Part shown: positions 1 to 6,879 of the stretch, one piece after another
How positions within the stretch are numbered: the first letter of the stretch is position 1
Layout of the letters: the number at the start of each line of letters is the position of its first letter
Source: an uncultured Prevotellaceae bacterium
GTDB taxonomy: Bacteria > Bacteroidota > Bacteroidia > Bacteroidales > Muribaculaceae
Assembly: GCA_900318345.1 (NCBI GenBank)
Contig: ONKD01000003.1
Coordinates: 29,689-93,688, forward strand
Reading direction: 5' to 3'
Length of the DNA: 64,000 bases
The notes under the pieces: generated by a model
What the model was told of the DNA's origin: nothing
What the model saw: only the letters and a program-made list of their open reading frames with translations
Databases searched by the model: none
Position numbers and translations under genes: made by a program

Positions 1-308
1 CGTGGGGGTCCAGAACGCGGATGCCATCAGAAAAAATCAGATAAATCCGTAGTTTTATAAATGGTGTTGTTTTTTAATAGTTTCATTGTTGTTATTGTTG
101 TTTGAAGTGTTTGAAAAGTTTGCAAAAAACGTCCAAAACTGCCGATTTCTGGGAGAAAAAAACACCAAATACACCAAAATAAATAGGGTGAAAACTAAAA
201 ACTTGATTTTTTTATGCCCCACGTCAAGAAAATAATGTATATTTGCAGGCTGAAAAAGACGTTTGAAGCGAAATTTAACAAAATTTAATTAAATAATTAA
301 CAAAACAA
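1..308. other. gene-free leader upstream of secDF
   Basis: I see no gene on either strand. The stretch is AT-rich and holds the secDF promoter box at 238-245 and an A/T-rich untranslated leader that ends directly at the secDF start codon. The first 50 bases are slightly richer in GC and could be the tail of an unseen neighbour. Confidence 0.6.
238..245 (+). promoter_or_regulatory. secDF promoter -7 box
   Basis: TATATTTG fits the Bacteroidetes -7 consensus TAnnTTTG. A T-run about 20-30 bases upstream stands in for the -33 TTTG but does not match it exactly. It would give a leader of about 55 bases before secDF. Confidence 0.5.
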
Positions 309-3278
309 ATGCAAACTAAAGGTTTTATTAGAGTCCTTACTTATGCACTGTTGTTGATTTGCGCGTTCTATCTGTCATTTTCTTTTGTGAGCACTCACTA
401 TCAGAACAAGGCAGAGAAGAAGGCACTCGCTGCTGCCGGCATCAAATCGCCCGACACCAGCAACGAGAAGTACAAAGCAGCGCTGAATCAGTATCTGGAC
501 TCCCTCGCCAAAGAGAAAGTGTACCTCAACTATTACACTTTCCAGCAGGTTCGTGAGAAAGAGCTGGGCTACGGCCTTGACTTGAAGGGTGGTATGAATG
601 TGACACTGCAAATCTCAGTGCCCGACATCTTGCGCGCGCTCGCGAACAATAATCCAGATAAGAAGTTTAACCAGGCCATCGACAATGTGGCAAACAGCAG
701 TACCGCTCAGGACGACTTCGTGGGCTCCTTCTGCAAGGAGTACAAGAAACTCGCTCCCGAGGGCAACTTGGCTCAGATCTTCCGCGGTATCGACAAGATC
801 GCTGCCAACCCCACTGCCAATGACCGTGAGGTGCAGAACATCCTCAACGACGAGGTCAACAGTATGGTCGACAACTCCTACAAGGTGTTGCGCAACCGTA
901 TCGACCGCTTTGGCGTGGTACAACCCAATATCCAGAAGTTGCAGAGCACTGGCCGCATCCTGCTTGAGCTCCCGGGTGTGAAAGAGCCCGAGCGCGTACG
1001 CAAACTGTTGCAGGGTGCCGCTAACCTGGAGTTCTATCTGACCTACACGCTGTCTGACATCGTTGGTTCGCTGCGTCAGCTCAGTGACCAGGCTACCGCC
1101 AATGTCACCACCGCCCAGGCAACCCCCGCCGACACGACCGCTAAGGCCGCTGCCGACACCACCAAGGCTGCCGAGCCCGTCAAGGAAGACAAGAATGCTC
1201 CCACCCTGGCCCAGTTGACCGGTTTTGATGCACTGGCAAGTGCCAACCCCGGATCGCCCGTGATTGGTTACGTTAACGCTAGCGATACCGCTACCGTCAA
1301 CAAGATCATCAACTCGACCGCCGCTAAGACCATCCTGCCCGCTGACTTGAAGCTGGCTTGGACCGTTAAGCCCGAGAGCATGCAGAACGGCCACGAGGCC
1401 TTCCAGCTCGTCGCCCTGCGCACCGTCAACGGACAGCCCGTCCTCAACGGTGACGTCGTTACACGCGCCAGCAGCGAGTATGACAACCTGCAGGGTCAGG
1501 TAGTTTCGATGAACATGAACGATGAGGGCGCACGTCAGTGGAGCCGCATCACCGGTCAGAACATCGGCAAGGCCATCGCCATCGTGCTCGATGACCAGGT
1601 TTACTCATTCCCCAATGTGAACAGCAAGATCGACGGTGGTCGCTCACAAATCAGTGGCCGCTTCACCGTCGAGGAGGCTAACGACCTTGCTAACGTGCTC
1701 GAGTCTGGTAAGATGGTAGCACGTGTCAATGTTGCTAGCGAGAGCGTGATTGGCCCGTCGCTGGGTAAGGAATCCATCGAGAAGGGTCTCCGCTCATTCA
1801 TCATCGCACTCGTGCTGTTGATGTGCTTCATGTGGTTCGCTTATGGCTGGCAGGCTGGTTCAATCGCCAACCTCGGTCTGGTGCTCAACCTCTTCTTCAC
1901 CATCGGTATTCTTGCATCATTCCAGAGTGTGCTCACCCTGCCTGGTATCGCCGGTATCGTGCTCACCCTCGGTATGGCGGTCGACGCCAACGTGCTTATC
2001 TTCGAGCGTTGTAAGGAGGAATTGCGCGCTGGCAAGGGTCTCAAGGCCGCCGTCAGCGACGGTTACAAGAACGCCTTCTCGGCCATCTTCGACTCTAACT
2101 TGACCACCATCATCACGGGTATCATCCTGATCCTCCTCGGTTCAGGTCCCATCCGCGGTTTTGCCGTTACCCTCGTGATCGGTATCTGCTGCTCATTCTT
2201 CACCGCCGTGTTTGCAACACGCCTCGTGATGGAGCACTTCGTCAACAAGGGCACCTTCGACAAGATGACCTTCAGCACCTCGCTCACCCGCAACCTCATG
2301 CAGGACGTCAAGTTCAACTTCATGGGCGCTGCCAAGAAGACCTCAATCATCGTGCTCGCACTCCTCGCCATCATGGCTATCCTGTTCGCCGTTCGCGGTT
2401 TGAGCCGTGGTATCGACTTCTCAGGTGGTCGCAACTACGTGGTACAATTTGACCATCCCGTCAAGACCCAGGCCCTGGAGAACCAGCTCACCGAGCTCCT
2501 TCCCGGTGCCAACACCTCAGTCATCACCATCGATAACGACACCAAGGTGCGCGTTTCGACCAACTACAAGATCGATGACAACAGCGAGGGCGTTGACGAC
2601 GAGATCATGGGCAAGCTCTATGAGGGCATGAAGAGCGACCTTGGCTCAATGTCCAAGGAAGACTTCAGCATGTCCAACGAGAACATCGGCGTTGTATCGA
2701 GCGAAACCGTCGGCCCGAGCATCGCAAGCGACATGACCCGCCAGGCCGTTTGGGCAGTGCTCTTCTCACTGCTCGCCATGGCACTCTACATCCTGTTCCG
2801 TTTCCGCAACATCGCGTTCTCTATCGGCGCTCTGGCTGCCGTAGCGTTCACCTCGTTTGTGGTAATCGGCTTCTACAACCTGCACGGCCTGCTGCCCTTC
2901 TCCATGGAGATTGACCAGACCTTCATCGCCGCCATCCTGACCGTTATCGGTTATCAGGTGAACGATACCGTGGTTGTATTTGACCGTGTGCGTGAGTACC
3001 GCAAGCTCTATCCCAAGCAGGACCTCTACACCACCTTCAACAAGGCGTTGTGCAGCACCCTGTCACGTACCATGATGACCTCTATCACGACACTGCTCGT
3101 GCTGTTCATCATGCTGTTCTTCGGCGGTGAGAGCATCCGCAGCTTCATCTTCGCGATGATCCTCGGTGTCATCATCGGTACTTGCTCCTCACTGTTCATC
3201 GCTTCGCCCGTGGCCTACTGGATTGCCCGCCGCAGCGATAAGAAAGAGGCAGCTCTTGCCACTAAAGTGAACAGGTAA
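309..3278 (+). CDS. secDF: protein translocase subunit SecDF (fused SecD-SecF)
   Basis: RND-type inner-membrane component of the Sec system that pulls exported proteins to the periplasmic side using the proton gradient. The 989 residues hold an N-terminal membrane helix (about 8-28), the SecD periplasmic domain with NRIDRFGV near 196, the SecD membrane bundle with the signature AVDANVLIFER near 556, and then a complete SecF half with FSGGRNYVVQF near 703 and VNDTVVVFDR near 883. Fusion of SecD and SecF is usual in Bacteroidetes and the length fits. Residues about 260-296 are an Ala/Thr/Lys-rich low-complexity insert within the SecD periplasmic domain. The gene stands alone, followed by a hairpin and a tRNA. 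Start chosen at the ATG after the A-rich leader; identity is secure. Confidence 0.97.
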   Translation: MQTKGFIRVLTYALLLICAFYLSFSFVSTHYQNKAEKKALAAAGIKSPDTSNEKYKAALNQYLDSLAKEKVYLNYYTFQQVREKELGYGLDLKGGMNVTLQISVPDILRALANNNPDKKFNQAIDNVANSSTAQDDFVGSFCKEYKKLAPEGNLAQIFRGIDKIAANPTANDREVQNILNDEVNSMVDNSYKVLRNRIDRFGVVQPNIQKLQSTGRILLELPGVKEPERVRKLLQGAANLEFYLTYTLSDIVGSLRQLSDQATANVTTAQATPADTTAKAAADTTKAAEPVKEDKNAPTLAQLTGFDALASANPGSPVIGYVNASDTATVNKIINSTAAKTILPADLKLAWTVKPESMQNGHEAFQLVALRTVNGQPVLNGDVVTRASSEYDNLQGQVVSMNMNDEGARQWSRITGQNIGKAIAIVLDDQVYSFPNVNSKIDGGRSQISGRFTVEEANDLANVLESGKMVARVNVASESVIGPSLGKESIEKGLRSFIIALVLLMCFMWFAYGWQAGSIANLGLVLNLFFTIGILASFQSVLTLPGIAGIVLTLGMAVDANVLIFERCKEELRAGKGLKAAVSDGYKNAFSAIFDSNLTTIITGIILILLGSGPIRGFAVTLVIGICCSFFTAVFATRLVMEHFVNKGTFDKMTFSTSLTRNLMQDVKFNFMGAAKKTSIIVLALLAIMAILFAVRGLSRGIDFSGGRNYVVQFDHPVKTQALENQLTELLPGANTSVITIDNDTKVRVSTNYKIDDNSEGVDDEIMGKLYEGMKSDLGSMSKEDFSMSNENIGVVSSETVGPSIASDMTRQAVWAVLFSLLAMALYILFRFRNIAFSIGALAAVAFTSFVVIGFYNLHGLLPFSMEIDQTFIAAILTVIGYQVNDTVVVFDRVREYRKLYPKQDLYTTFNKALCSTLSRTMMTSITTLLVLFIMLFFGGESIRSFIFAMILGVIIGTCSSLFIASPVAYWIARRSDKKEAALATKVNR

Positions 3279-3296
3279 TTCCTGAAACTCAACATT

Positions 3297-3334
3297 ACCG
3301 GCTGGCCTCAGCGCCAAGCCAAGTGCCAGCCGGT
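3297..3334 (+). terminator. hairpin after secDF
   Basis: Perfect 10-bp stem (ACCGGCTGGC with GCCAGCCGGT) and an 18-base loop, starting 18 bases after the secDF stop. The T-tract behind it is short (TTTGGT), so termination may be weak or the hairpin may mainly protect the 3' end. Confidence 0.55.
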
Positions 3335-3342
3335 TTGGTATT

Positions 3343-3414
3343 GCTCCTGTAGTTCAATGGATAGAATGGAGGTTTCCTAAACCTTAGATTTGGGTTCGAT
3401 TCCCAGCGGGAGTA
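3343..3414 (+). tRNA. tRNA-Arg(CCU)
   Basis: A 72-base cloverleaf. Acceptor arm GCTCCTG pairs with CGGGAGT, the D stem is GTTC/GAAT, the anticodon stem is GAGGT/ACCTT around the loop TTCCTAA, which gives anticodon CCT, and the T loop is TTCGATT. The discriminator is A at 3414 and no CCA is encoded. It reads AGG codons. It sits between the secDF hairpin and a strong terminator. Confidence 0.95.
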
Positions 3415-3419
3415 CAAAT

Positions 3420-3460
3420 AAAGAATGAGCACTGACAATGTTGTCGGTGCTCATTCTTTT
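3420..3460 (+). terminator. bidirectional terminator between tRNA-Arg and glycosyltransferase operon
   Basis: Two 17-base arms (3420-3436 and 3443-3459) pair with a single T:G wobble around a 6-base loop. The outer stem is A-rich on one side and T-rich on the other, so it can terminate both the tRNA transcript and the convergent glycosyltransferase operon. Confidence 0.8.
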
Positions 3461-3483
3461 ATGCGGTTGAATTCCCCATTTTT

Positions 3484-3505
3484 GAGACGCAAAATCTTGC
3501 GTCTC
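3484..3505. repeat. small inverted repeat downstream of the GT4 gene
   Basis: A 9-bp perfect stem (GAGACGCAA with TTGCGTCTC) and a 4-base loop, 18 bases beyond the GT4 stop on the minus strand. There is no T-tract on either side, so this is probably a 3'-end stabilising hairpin upstream of the true terminator at 3420-3460. Confidence 0.45.
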
Positions 3506-3523
3506 ATCAGGAACCCAAAAGCA

Positions 3524-4651
3524 TCAAGACCCCTTGGCGTGGGCGATGATGTCGTCATAGACGGCAATCACCTTCTTGATGTCGAAGCGGCTCTCGGCCA
3601 GCTTGCGGCTCTCGATCGACATCTGCCGGCGCTGCTCCCGGCTGAGCTCGATGTAACGCTTGATGGCGTCAACGAGCGCAGGCACGCTCTTGGGCTCGAT
3701 AAGGTAGCCGTTAACGCCGTCCACAACGGTCTCCTTGCAGCCATAGATGCTCGTGGTGATGATGGGCTTGCCACAGGAGCAGGCCTCCATGAGCGAGCGG
3801 TTCAGGCCCTCGCTGTAATAGGAGGGAATGGTGATGACACTGCCTGGGCGGCTGTACACCTCGAGCATGTTGCTGAAGGTGCCCAGGTACTCTATATAGC
3901 CTTGCTTGACGTCGTTCTCGACTTCCTCCTTGGTGATGTTGGACGACGCGTCGGGCGACCCGTCGGCAAAGGTGCCGATGGCTTGGAACTTGACTTGGCT
4001 GTACTGCTTTTTCACCTCCTTGGCCGCTTCGACAAAGATGCGGTAGCCTTTCTCGGCAATCATGCGGGCAATGAACACGAAAGTGATCTCCTGGGCATCG
4101 TTATCATAGAACGGGTAGTTGCTGATGTTCACGCCCTCGCCGCCCTTGAGCCACAGGATTTTTTCCTTCTTGCACAAGCGCTTCTCTTGCAGGGTATTGT
4201 AATTACTCTCGTTGAGCACCATGATGTGCTGTGTACACTTCATGCTCAAGCGATACAGCGCCCTGGCGATGCGGGAACTCATGTCGTTGTGCGAGAAGGC
4301 ATAGCCCAGGCCCGCCATCATGCACGAATTGGGTATTCCTAACAACTTGGCGGCAAATGCGCCATAGATATTGGGCTTGATGGTGTAATTGAACACATAG
4401 TCGGGCCGCTCTTTCTTGAAAATCTTGTACAGCTGCTTCAGGTAGCTCAGGTTGTCGATGATGCCTGTTGATGCCCTGTTGGCATAGATGGGAATCATCT
4501 TGGCGCCAGGGGGCATCTTCTTGAGGTCATCCACCATCCTCACGGGGCACACCAGGATCACTTCATGACCGCACTCCAAGAAGTGGCGGATGATGTCAAT
4601 CCTGAAAACAGTGAGCCCAAAGGTGTTATTGTTATTGAATAAAATCTTCAT
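3524..4651 (-). CDS. glycosyltransferase family 4
   Basis: 375-residue GT-B enzyme expected to transfer a sugar from a nucleotide donor during surface polysaccharide or lipid-linked glycan synthesis. The N-terminal Rossmann half begins MKILFNNNNTFG; the C-terminal half holds the family 4 retaining signature E-x7-E in SEGLNRSLMEA near residue 287, followed by a Gly-rich donor-binding stretch. There is no signal peptide, so it should act at the cytoplasmic face of the inner membrane. It starts 9 bases after the GT2 gene upstream on the same strand, so the two are cotranscribed. Acceptor and sugar cannot be told from sequence. A long antisense reading frame over this gene is a codon-bias shadow. 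Confidence 0.9.
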   Translation of the reverse strand: MKILFNNNNTFGLTVFRIDIIRHFLECGHEVILVCPVRMVDDLKKMPPGAKMIPIYANRASTGIIDNLSYLKQLYKIFKKERPDYVFNYTIKPNIYGAFAAKLLGIPNSCMMAGLGYAFSHNDMSSRIARALYRLSMKCTQHIMVLNESNYNTLQEKRLCKKEKILWLKGGEGVNISNYPFYDNDAQEITFVFIARMIAEKGYRIFVEAAKEVKKQYSQVKFQAIGTFADGSPDASSNITKEEVENDVKQGYIEYLGTFSNMLEVYSRPGSVITIPSYYSEGLNRSLMEACSCGKPIITTSIYGCKETVVDGVNGYLIEPKSVPALVDAIKRYIELSREQRRQMSIESRKLAESRFDIKKVIAVYDDIIAHAKGS

Positions 4652-4660
4652 GGGGCAGCA

Positions 4661-5464
4661 TTATTTACGGTTTTTAGCCTTGCGGTGGTAATGGTCATAC
4701 ATATTGGTGGGCATCGCCCATTTAGCCATGGGCACAATCACGCTCTCGGGATAGTGCCACCACGGCAGATGGAACGCGCGGCAGATGCGCAGGCGCATCA
4801 ACACCTCGTTGCGGCGGGCCTTGAAATTGCGCCGCCTGGTGGCATTGCGGTCGTCGCGCATCATGTAGAGCGGCTCCTCAAGGCAGTAGCCCTTGTACCC
4901 CTTGGTGTACAGTTTGAGCCACAGGTGCTGGTCCTCAAGCCTGAGCAGGTAGTCCGACACGGTATAGCCGCCAACGGCGCGATAGGCCTCGAGACGCATC
5001 AGCACCGGGGCGTGGCAGAAGGTCACTCCGTGCAGGAAATCAAGCCCCGTGGGGTTATTGTGTTGCTTGCCGCGCTTGAACTCGCCCTGCTCGTCAAAAT
5101 AGATCATCGGGCAACTCACAAAGGCATACTCTGGATGCTCATCCAGGAAGTTGATTTCCTTCTCAAAGCGGTCGGGCAGCGAGATGTCATCACCGTCCAT
5201 GCGGGCGACATACTCGGTATCGGCCAGCTCCAGGCAGCGGTTCAGCGTGTGGTTCAAGCCCATGTTCTTCTCGTTCCTGATGAGGATGATGTTATCGTGT
5301 TGGGCAGCATACTGGGCCGCCACCTCATAGGTGTTGTCGCTGGAGCCGTCCTCACACAGGATAATCTTGAAGTCCTGGTAGGTCTGAGCATATAGTGAAT
5401 CCAGCGCCTCGACCAGTGTGGGAGCGCAGTTGTAAATGCCTATAATTACCGAGATGCGTGCCAT
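4661..5464 (-). CDS. glycosyltransferase family 2
   Basis: 267-residue GT-A inverting glycosyltransferase. The nucleotide-binding start reads ISVIIGIYNCAPTL, the first acidic motif is CEDGSSDNT near residue 37, and the metal-binding DxD-like motif is ARMDGDD near residue 92. The C-terminal third is basic (RKAKNRK end), which fits peripheral membrane association. It is the first gene of a two-gene operon with the GT4 downstream. A Bacteroidetes -7 box lies about 95 bases upstream of the start. Probably part of lipopolysaccharide core, O-antigen or glycoprotein glycan assembly, but no other polysaccharide genes are adjacent, so the pathway is unassigned. Confidence 0.9.
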   Translation of the reverse strand: MARISVIIGIYNCAPTLVEALDSLYAQTYQDFKIILCEDGSSDNTYEVAAQYAAQHDNIILIRNEKNMGLNHTLNRCLELADTEYVARMDGDDISLPDRFEKEINFLDEHPEYAFVSCPMIYFDEQGEFKRGKQHNNPTGLDFLHGVTFCHAPVLMRLEAYRAVGGYTVSDYLLRLEDQHLWLKLYTKGYKGYCLEEPLYMMRDDRNATRRRNFKARRNEVLMRLRICRAFHLPWWHYPESVIVPMAKWAMPTNMYDHYHRKAKNRK

Positions 5465-5559
5465 TTTTTCAATCTTTTATTGGAGGTCTCGGGGCTGCCT
5501 GCTAGCCTGTTGTTGTGGGGTAACAATGGGCTGGGCGGATAGCCCACATTTCCAATTTA

Positions 5560-5567
5560 CAAAAGTA
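5560..5567 (-). promoter_or_regulatory. promoter -7 box for the GT2-GT4 operon
   Basis: The minus strand reads TACTTTTG, a match to TAnnTTTG, about 95 bases upstream of the GT2 start. No clear -33 TTTG at the usual distance. Confidence 0.45.
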
Positions 5568-5670
5568 GAAAAAAAAACACACATATTGGCCAGTTTGGTC
5601 AAAAAAGTGCCTGCGGCGGTATCCCGTGGGCCATGGCTTTGCTATGATTCCCGTGCGGTGTGATTGCAAA

Positions 5671-5701
5671 ACAAGCATTGGACTTAGCGCCCAATGCTTG
5701 T
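5671..5701 (-). terminator. terminator after rubrerythrin
   Basis: Perfect inverted repeat (ACAAGCATTGG with its complement) and a 9-base loop, 25 bases beyond the rubrerythrin stop. On the minus strand it is followed by TTTTG. Confidence 0.75.
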
Positions 5702-5726
5702 CGTCGGTTGATGTGTACCGTGTGCT

Positions 5727-6278
5727 TTATTTCTTAAAGAAGCGGTTGTACAGGCCGGTGAAGCCCTGTCCGTGGCGAGCCTCGTCACGTGCCATCTCGT
5801 GAACAGTGTCGTGGATGGCATCGAGGTTCTGGGCCTTGGCCAGCTTAGCGATGCGGAACTTGTCCTCACAGGCGCCAGCCTCGGCTGCCATGCGTTTCTC
5901 AAGGTTGGTCTTGGTGTCCCAAACCACCTCGCCCAGCAGCTCGGCAAACTTGGCAGCATGCTCAGCCTCCTCAAAGGCATAGCGCTTAAAGGCCTCGGCC
6001 ACCTCGGGATAGCCCTCGCGGTCGGCCTGGCGCGACATCGCCAGATACATGCCCACCTCAGAGCACTCGCCCTCAAAGTGTGCCTTCAAGCCAGCCAGGA
6101 TTTCGGGGTCAACACCCTTGGCAACACCGATGACATGCTCGGCGGCATAGGTTACCTCCTCGTCTTCCTTGAGTTCCTTGAACTTCTCGGCGGGTTGTTT
6201 ACACTGCGGACATTTCTCGGGCGGCGTGTCACCCTCATGAACATAACCACAAACGGTACAAATCCATTTTTTAGCCAT
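5727..6278 (-). CDS. rubrerythrin, reverse type (N-terminal rubredoxin)
   Basis: 183-residue peroxide-reducing non-haem iron protein of anaerobes. The rubredoxin domain is at the N-terminus (CTVCGY and CPQCK, four Cys within residues 8-26), and the ferritin-like di-iron domain follows with metal-binding Glu/His motifs EGECSE near 69, EEAEH near 103 and DEARHG near 165. This is the opposite order to classical rubrerythrin. It is cytoplasmic and takes electrons through its own rubredoxin to reduce hydrogen peroxide. It lies 73 bases downstream of a stand-alone rubredoxin whose sequence closely matches its own N-terminal domain, so the two probably share a transcript. A terminator follows it. 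Confidence 0.95.
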   Translation of the reverse strand: MAKKWICTVCGYVHEGDTPPEKCPQCKQPAEKFKELKEDEEVTYAAEHVIGVAKGVDPEILAGLKAHFEGECSEVGMYLAMSRQADREGYPEVAEAFKRYAFEEAEHAAKFAELLGEVVWDTKTNLEKRMAAEAGACEDKFRIAKLAKAQNLDAIHDTVHEMARDEARHGQGFTGLYNRFFKK

Positions 6279-6351
6279 AATTTCTCTAGTTATTAAGTTG
6301 TAAGTTTTAAGTTAAACAGATGTTTTCTTGAATGAATTAAGATTGAGCGCG

Positions 6352-6465
6352 TTACTCGGTCACCTCCTCAAAATCCTCGGGACCAACGCCGCACAGCGGG
6401 CACTCTTCGGGCGGTGTGTCACCCTCATGGATGTAACCGCACACTACACATTTCCATTTCTTCAT
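6352..6465 (-). CDS. small rubredoxin (37 residues)
   Basis: A 37-residue reading frame starting [16 protein letters not shown], with the second Cys pair CPLC and an acidic end. It is the minimal zinc-ribbon/rubredoxin fold with two CxxC pairs and one iron, shorter than ordinary rubredoxin (about 52) because the middle loop is missing. It is nearly the same as the rubredoxin domain at the N-terminus of the downstream rubrerythrin, which points to a domain duplication. A good promoter lies upstream (-7 box 6513-6520 with TTTG 21 bases further up). Likely role: electron donor to the rubrerythrin or to another peroxide- or superoxide-reducing protein. Confidence 0.88.
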   Translation of the reverse strand: MKKWKCVVCGYIHEGDTPPEECPLCGVGPEDFEEVTE

Positions 6466-6512
6466 TGTCGCGAATTGTTTTAGATGGTTAATAAAAAGAT
6501 TTTTACTGGTTA

Positions 6513-6520
6513 CAAAGTTA
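6513..6520 (-). promoter_or_regulatory. promoter of rubredoxin-rubrerythrin
   Basis: The minus strand reads TAACTTTG, a match to TAnnTTTG, with TTTG (6542-6545) 21 bases further upstream as the -33 box. This is one of the best Bacteroidetes promoter matches in the window. The leader to the rubredoxin start is about 45 bases. Confidence 0.65.
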
Positions 6521-6602
6521 AACCAATGAAACCCTATTTTCCAAATTTTTTATTGTTTTTTATGAAAATTTCCCACCGCTCCCTCCCTTCCCTCCGCCCA
6601 AT

Positions 6603-6656
6603 CCGTCCCATCCGCCCCGTCCGTCCCATCCGCCCCGTCCGTCCCATCCGCCCCGT
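6603..6656. repeat. three exact tandem copies of an 18-bp unit
   Basis: Unit CCGTCCCATCCGCCCCGT repeated at 6603, 6621 and 6639, with degenerate copies continuing at about 6691-6735. It is pyrimidine-rich on the plus strand and has no spacers, so it is not a CRISPR. It is a minisatellite-like intergenic repeat. Confidence 0.9.
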
Positions 6657-6663
6657 CCTGTGT

Positions 6664-6757
6664 GCGGTGGCACCGCCACCGCCGCCCCATTCTCTCCGTC
6701 CCTTCCGTTTTTTCCGTCCCATCCGCTCCGTCCCGTATGCGGTGGCGCTGCCACCGC
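6664..6757. repeat. paired GCGGTGGC hairpins (REP-like)
   Basis: Two copies of the same perfect hairpin, GCGGTGGC-N3-GCCACCGC, at 6664-6682 and 6739-6757, separated by degenerate copies of the neighbouring 18-bp repeat. The arrangement resembles bacterial REP elements; the family is not known to me. Confidence 0.7.
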
Positions 6758-6813
6758 CGCATGCAGGACAAGAAGTGAAGAAACTTTGGGCAGGAATCCT
6801 TTTCCAGAGAATC

Positions 6814-6853
6814 GAGTAGTGGCAACCCCAGCACAAGGGGGCTGCCACTACTC
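6814..6853 (-). terminator. long hairpin after the LRR gene
   Basis: An 11-bp outer stem (GAGTAGTGGCA with its complement) enclosing a CCCC/GGGG inner stem, 27 bases beyond the LRR protein stop. It lacks a T-tract on the minus strand, so it may be a 3'-end structure rather than a classical terminator. Confidence 0.5.
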
Positions 6854-6879
6854 CAAATATCTTAAACAAATAATGCTAA

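Larger units (their letters stand above)
6466..6879. other. gene-free stretch with GC-rich repeats and hairpins
   Basis: No gene is supported. The stretch holds the rubredoxin promoter (6513-6520), three exact copies of an 18-bp unit, two copies of an 8-bp-arm hairpin, and a long hairpin just beyond the LRR gene stop. Open frames here are products of the CCN/GGN repeats. Confidence 0.7.

Noticed and set aside
3425-4342. 305-codon open frame on the plus strand
   Set aside because: It lies antisense to the clear GT4 gene; its composition is that of a codon-bias shadow.
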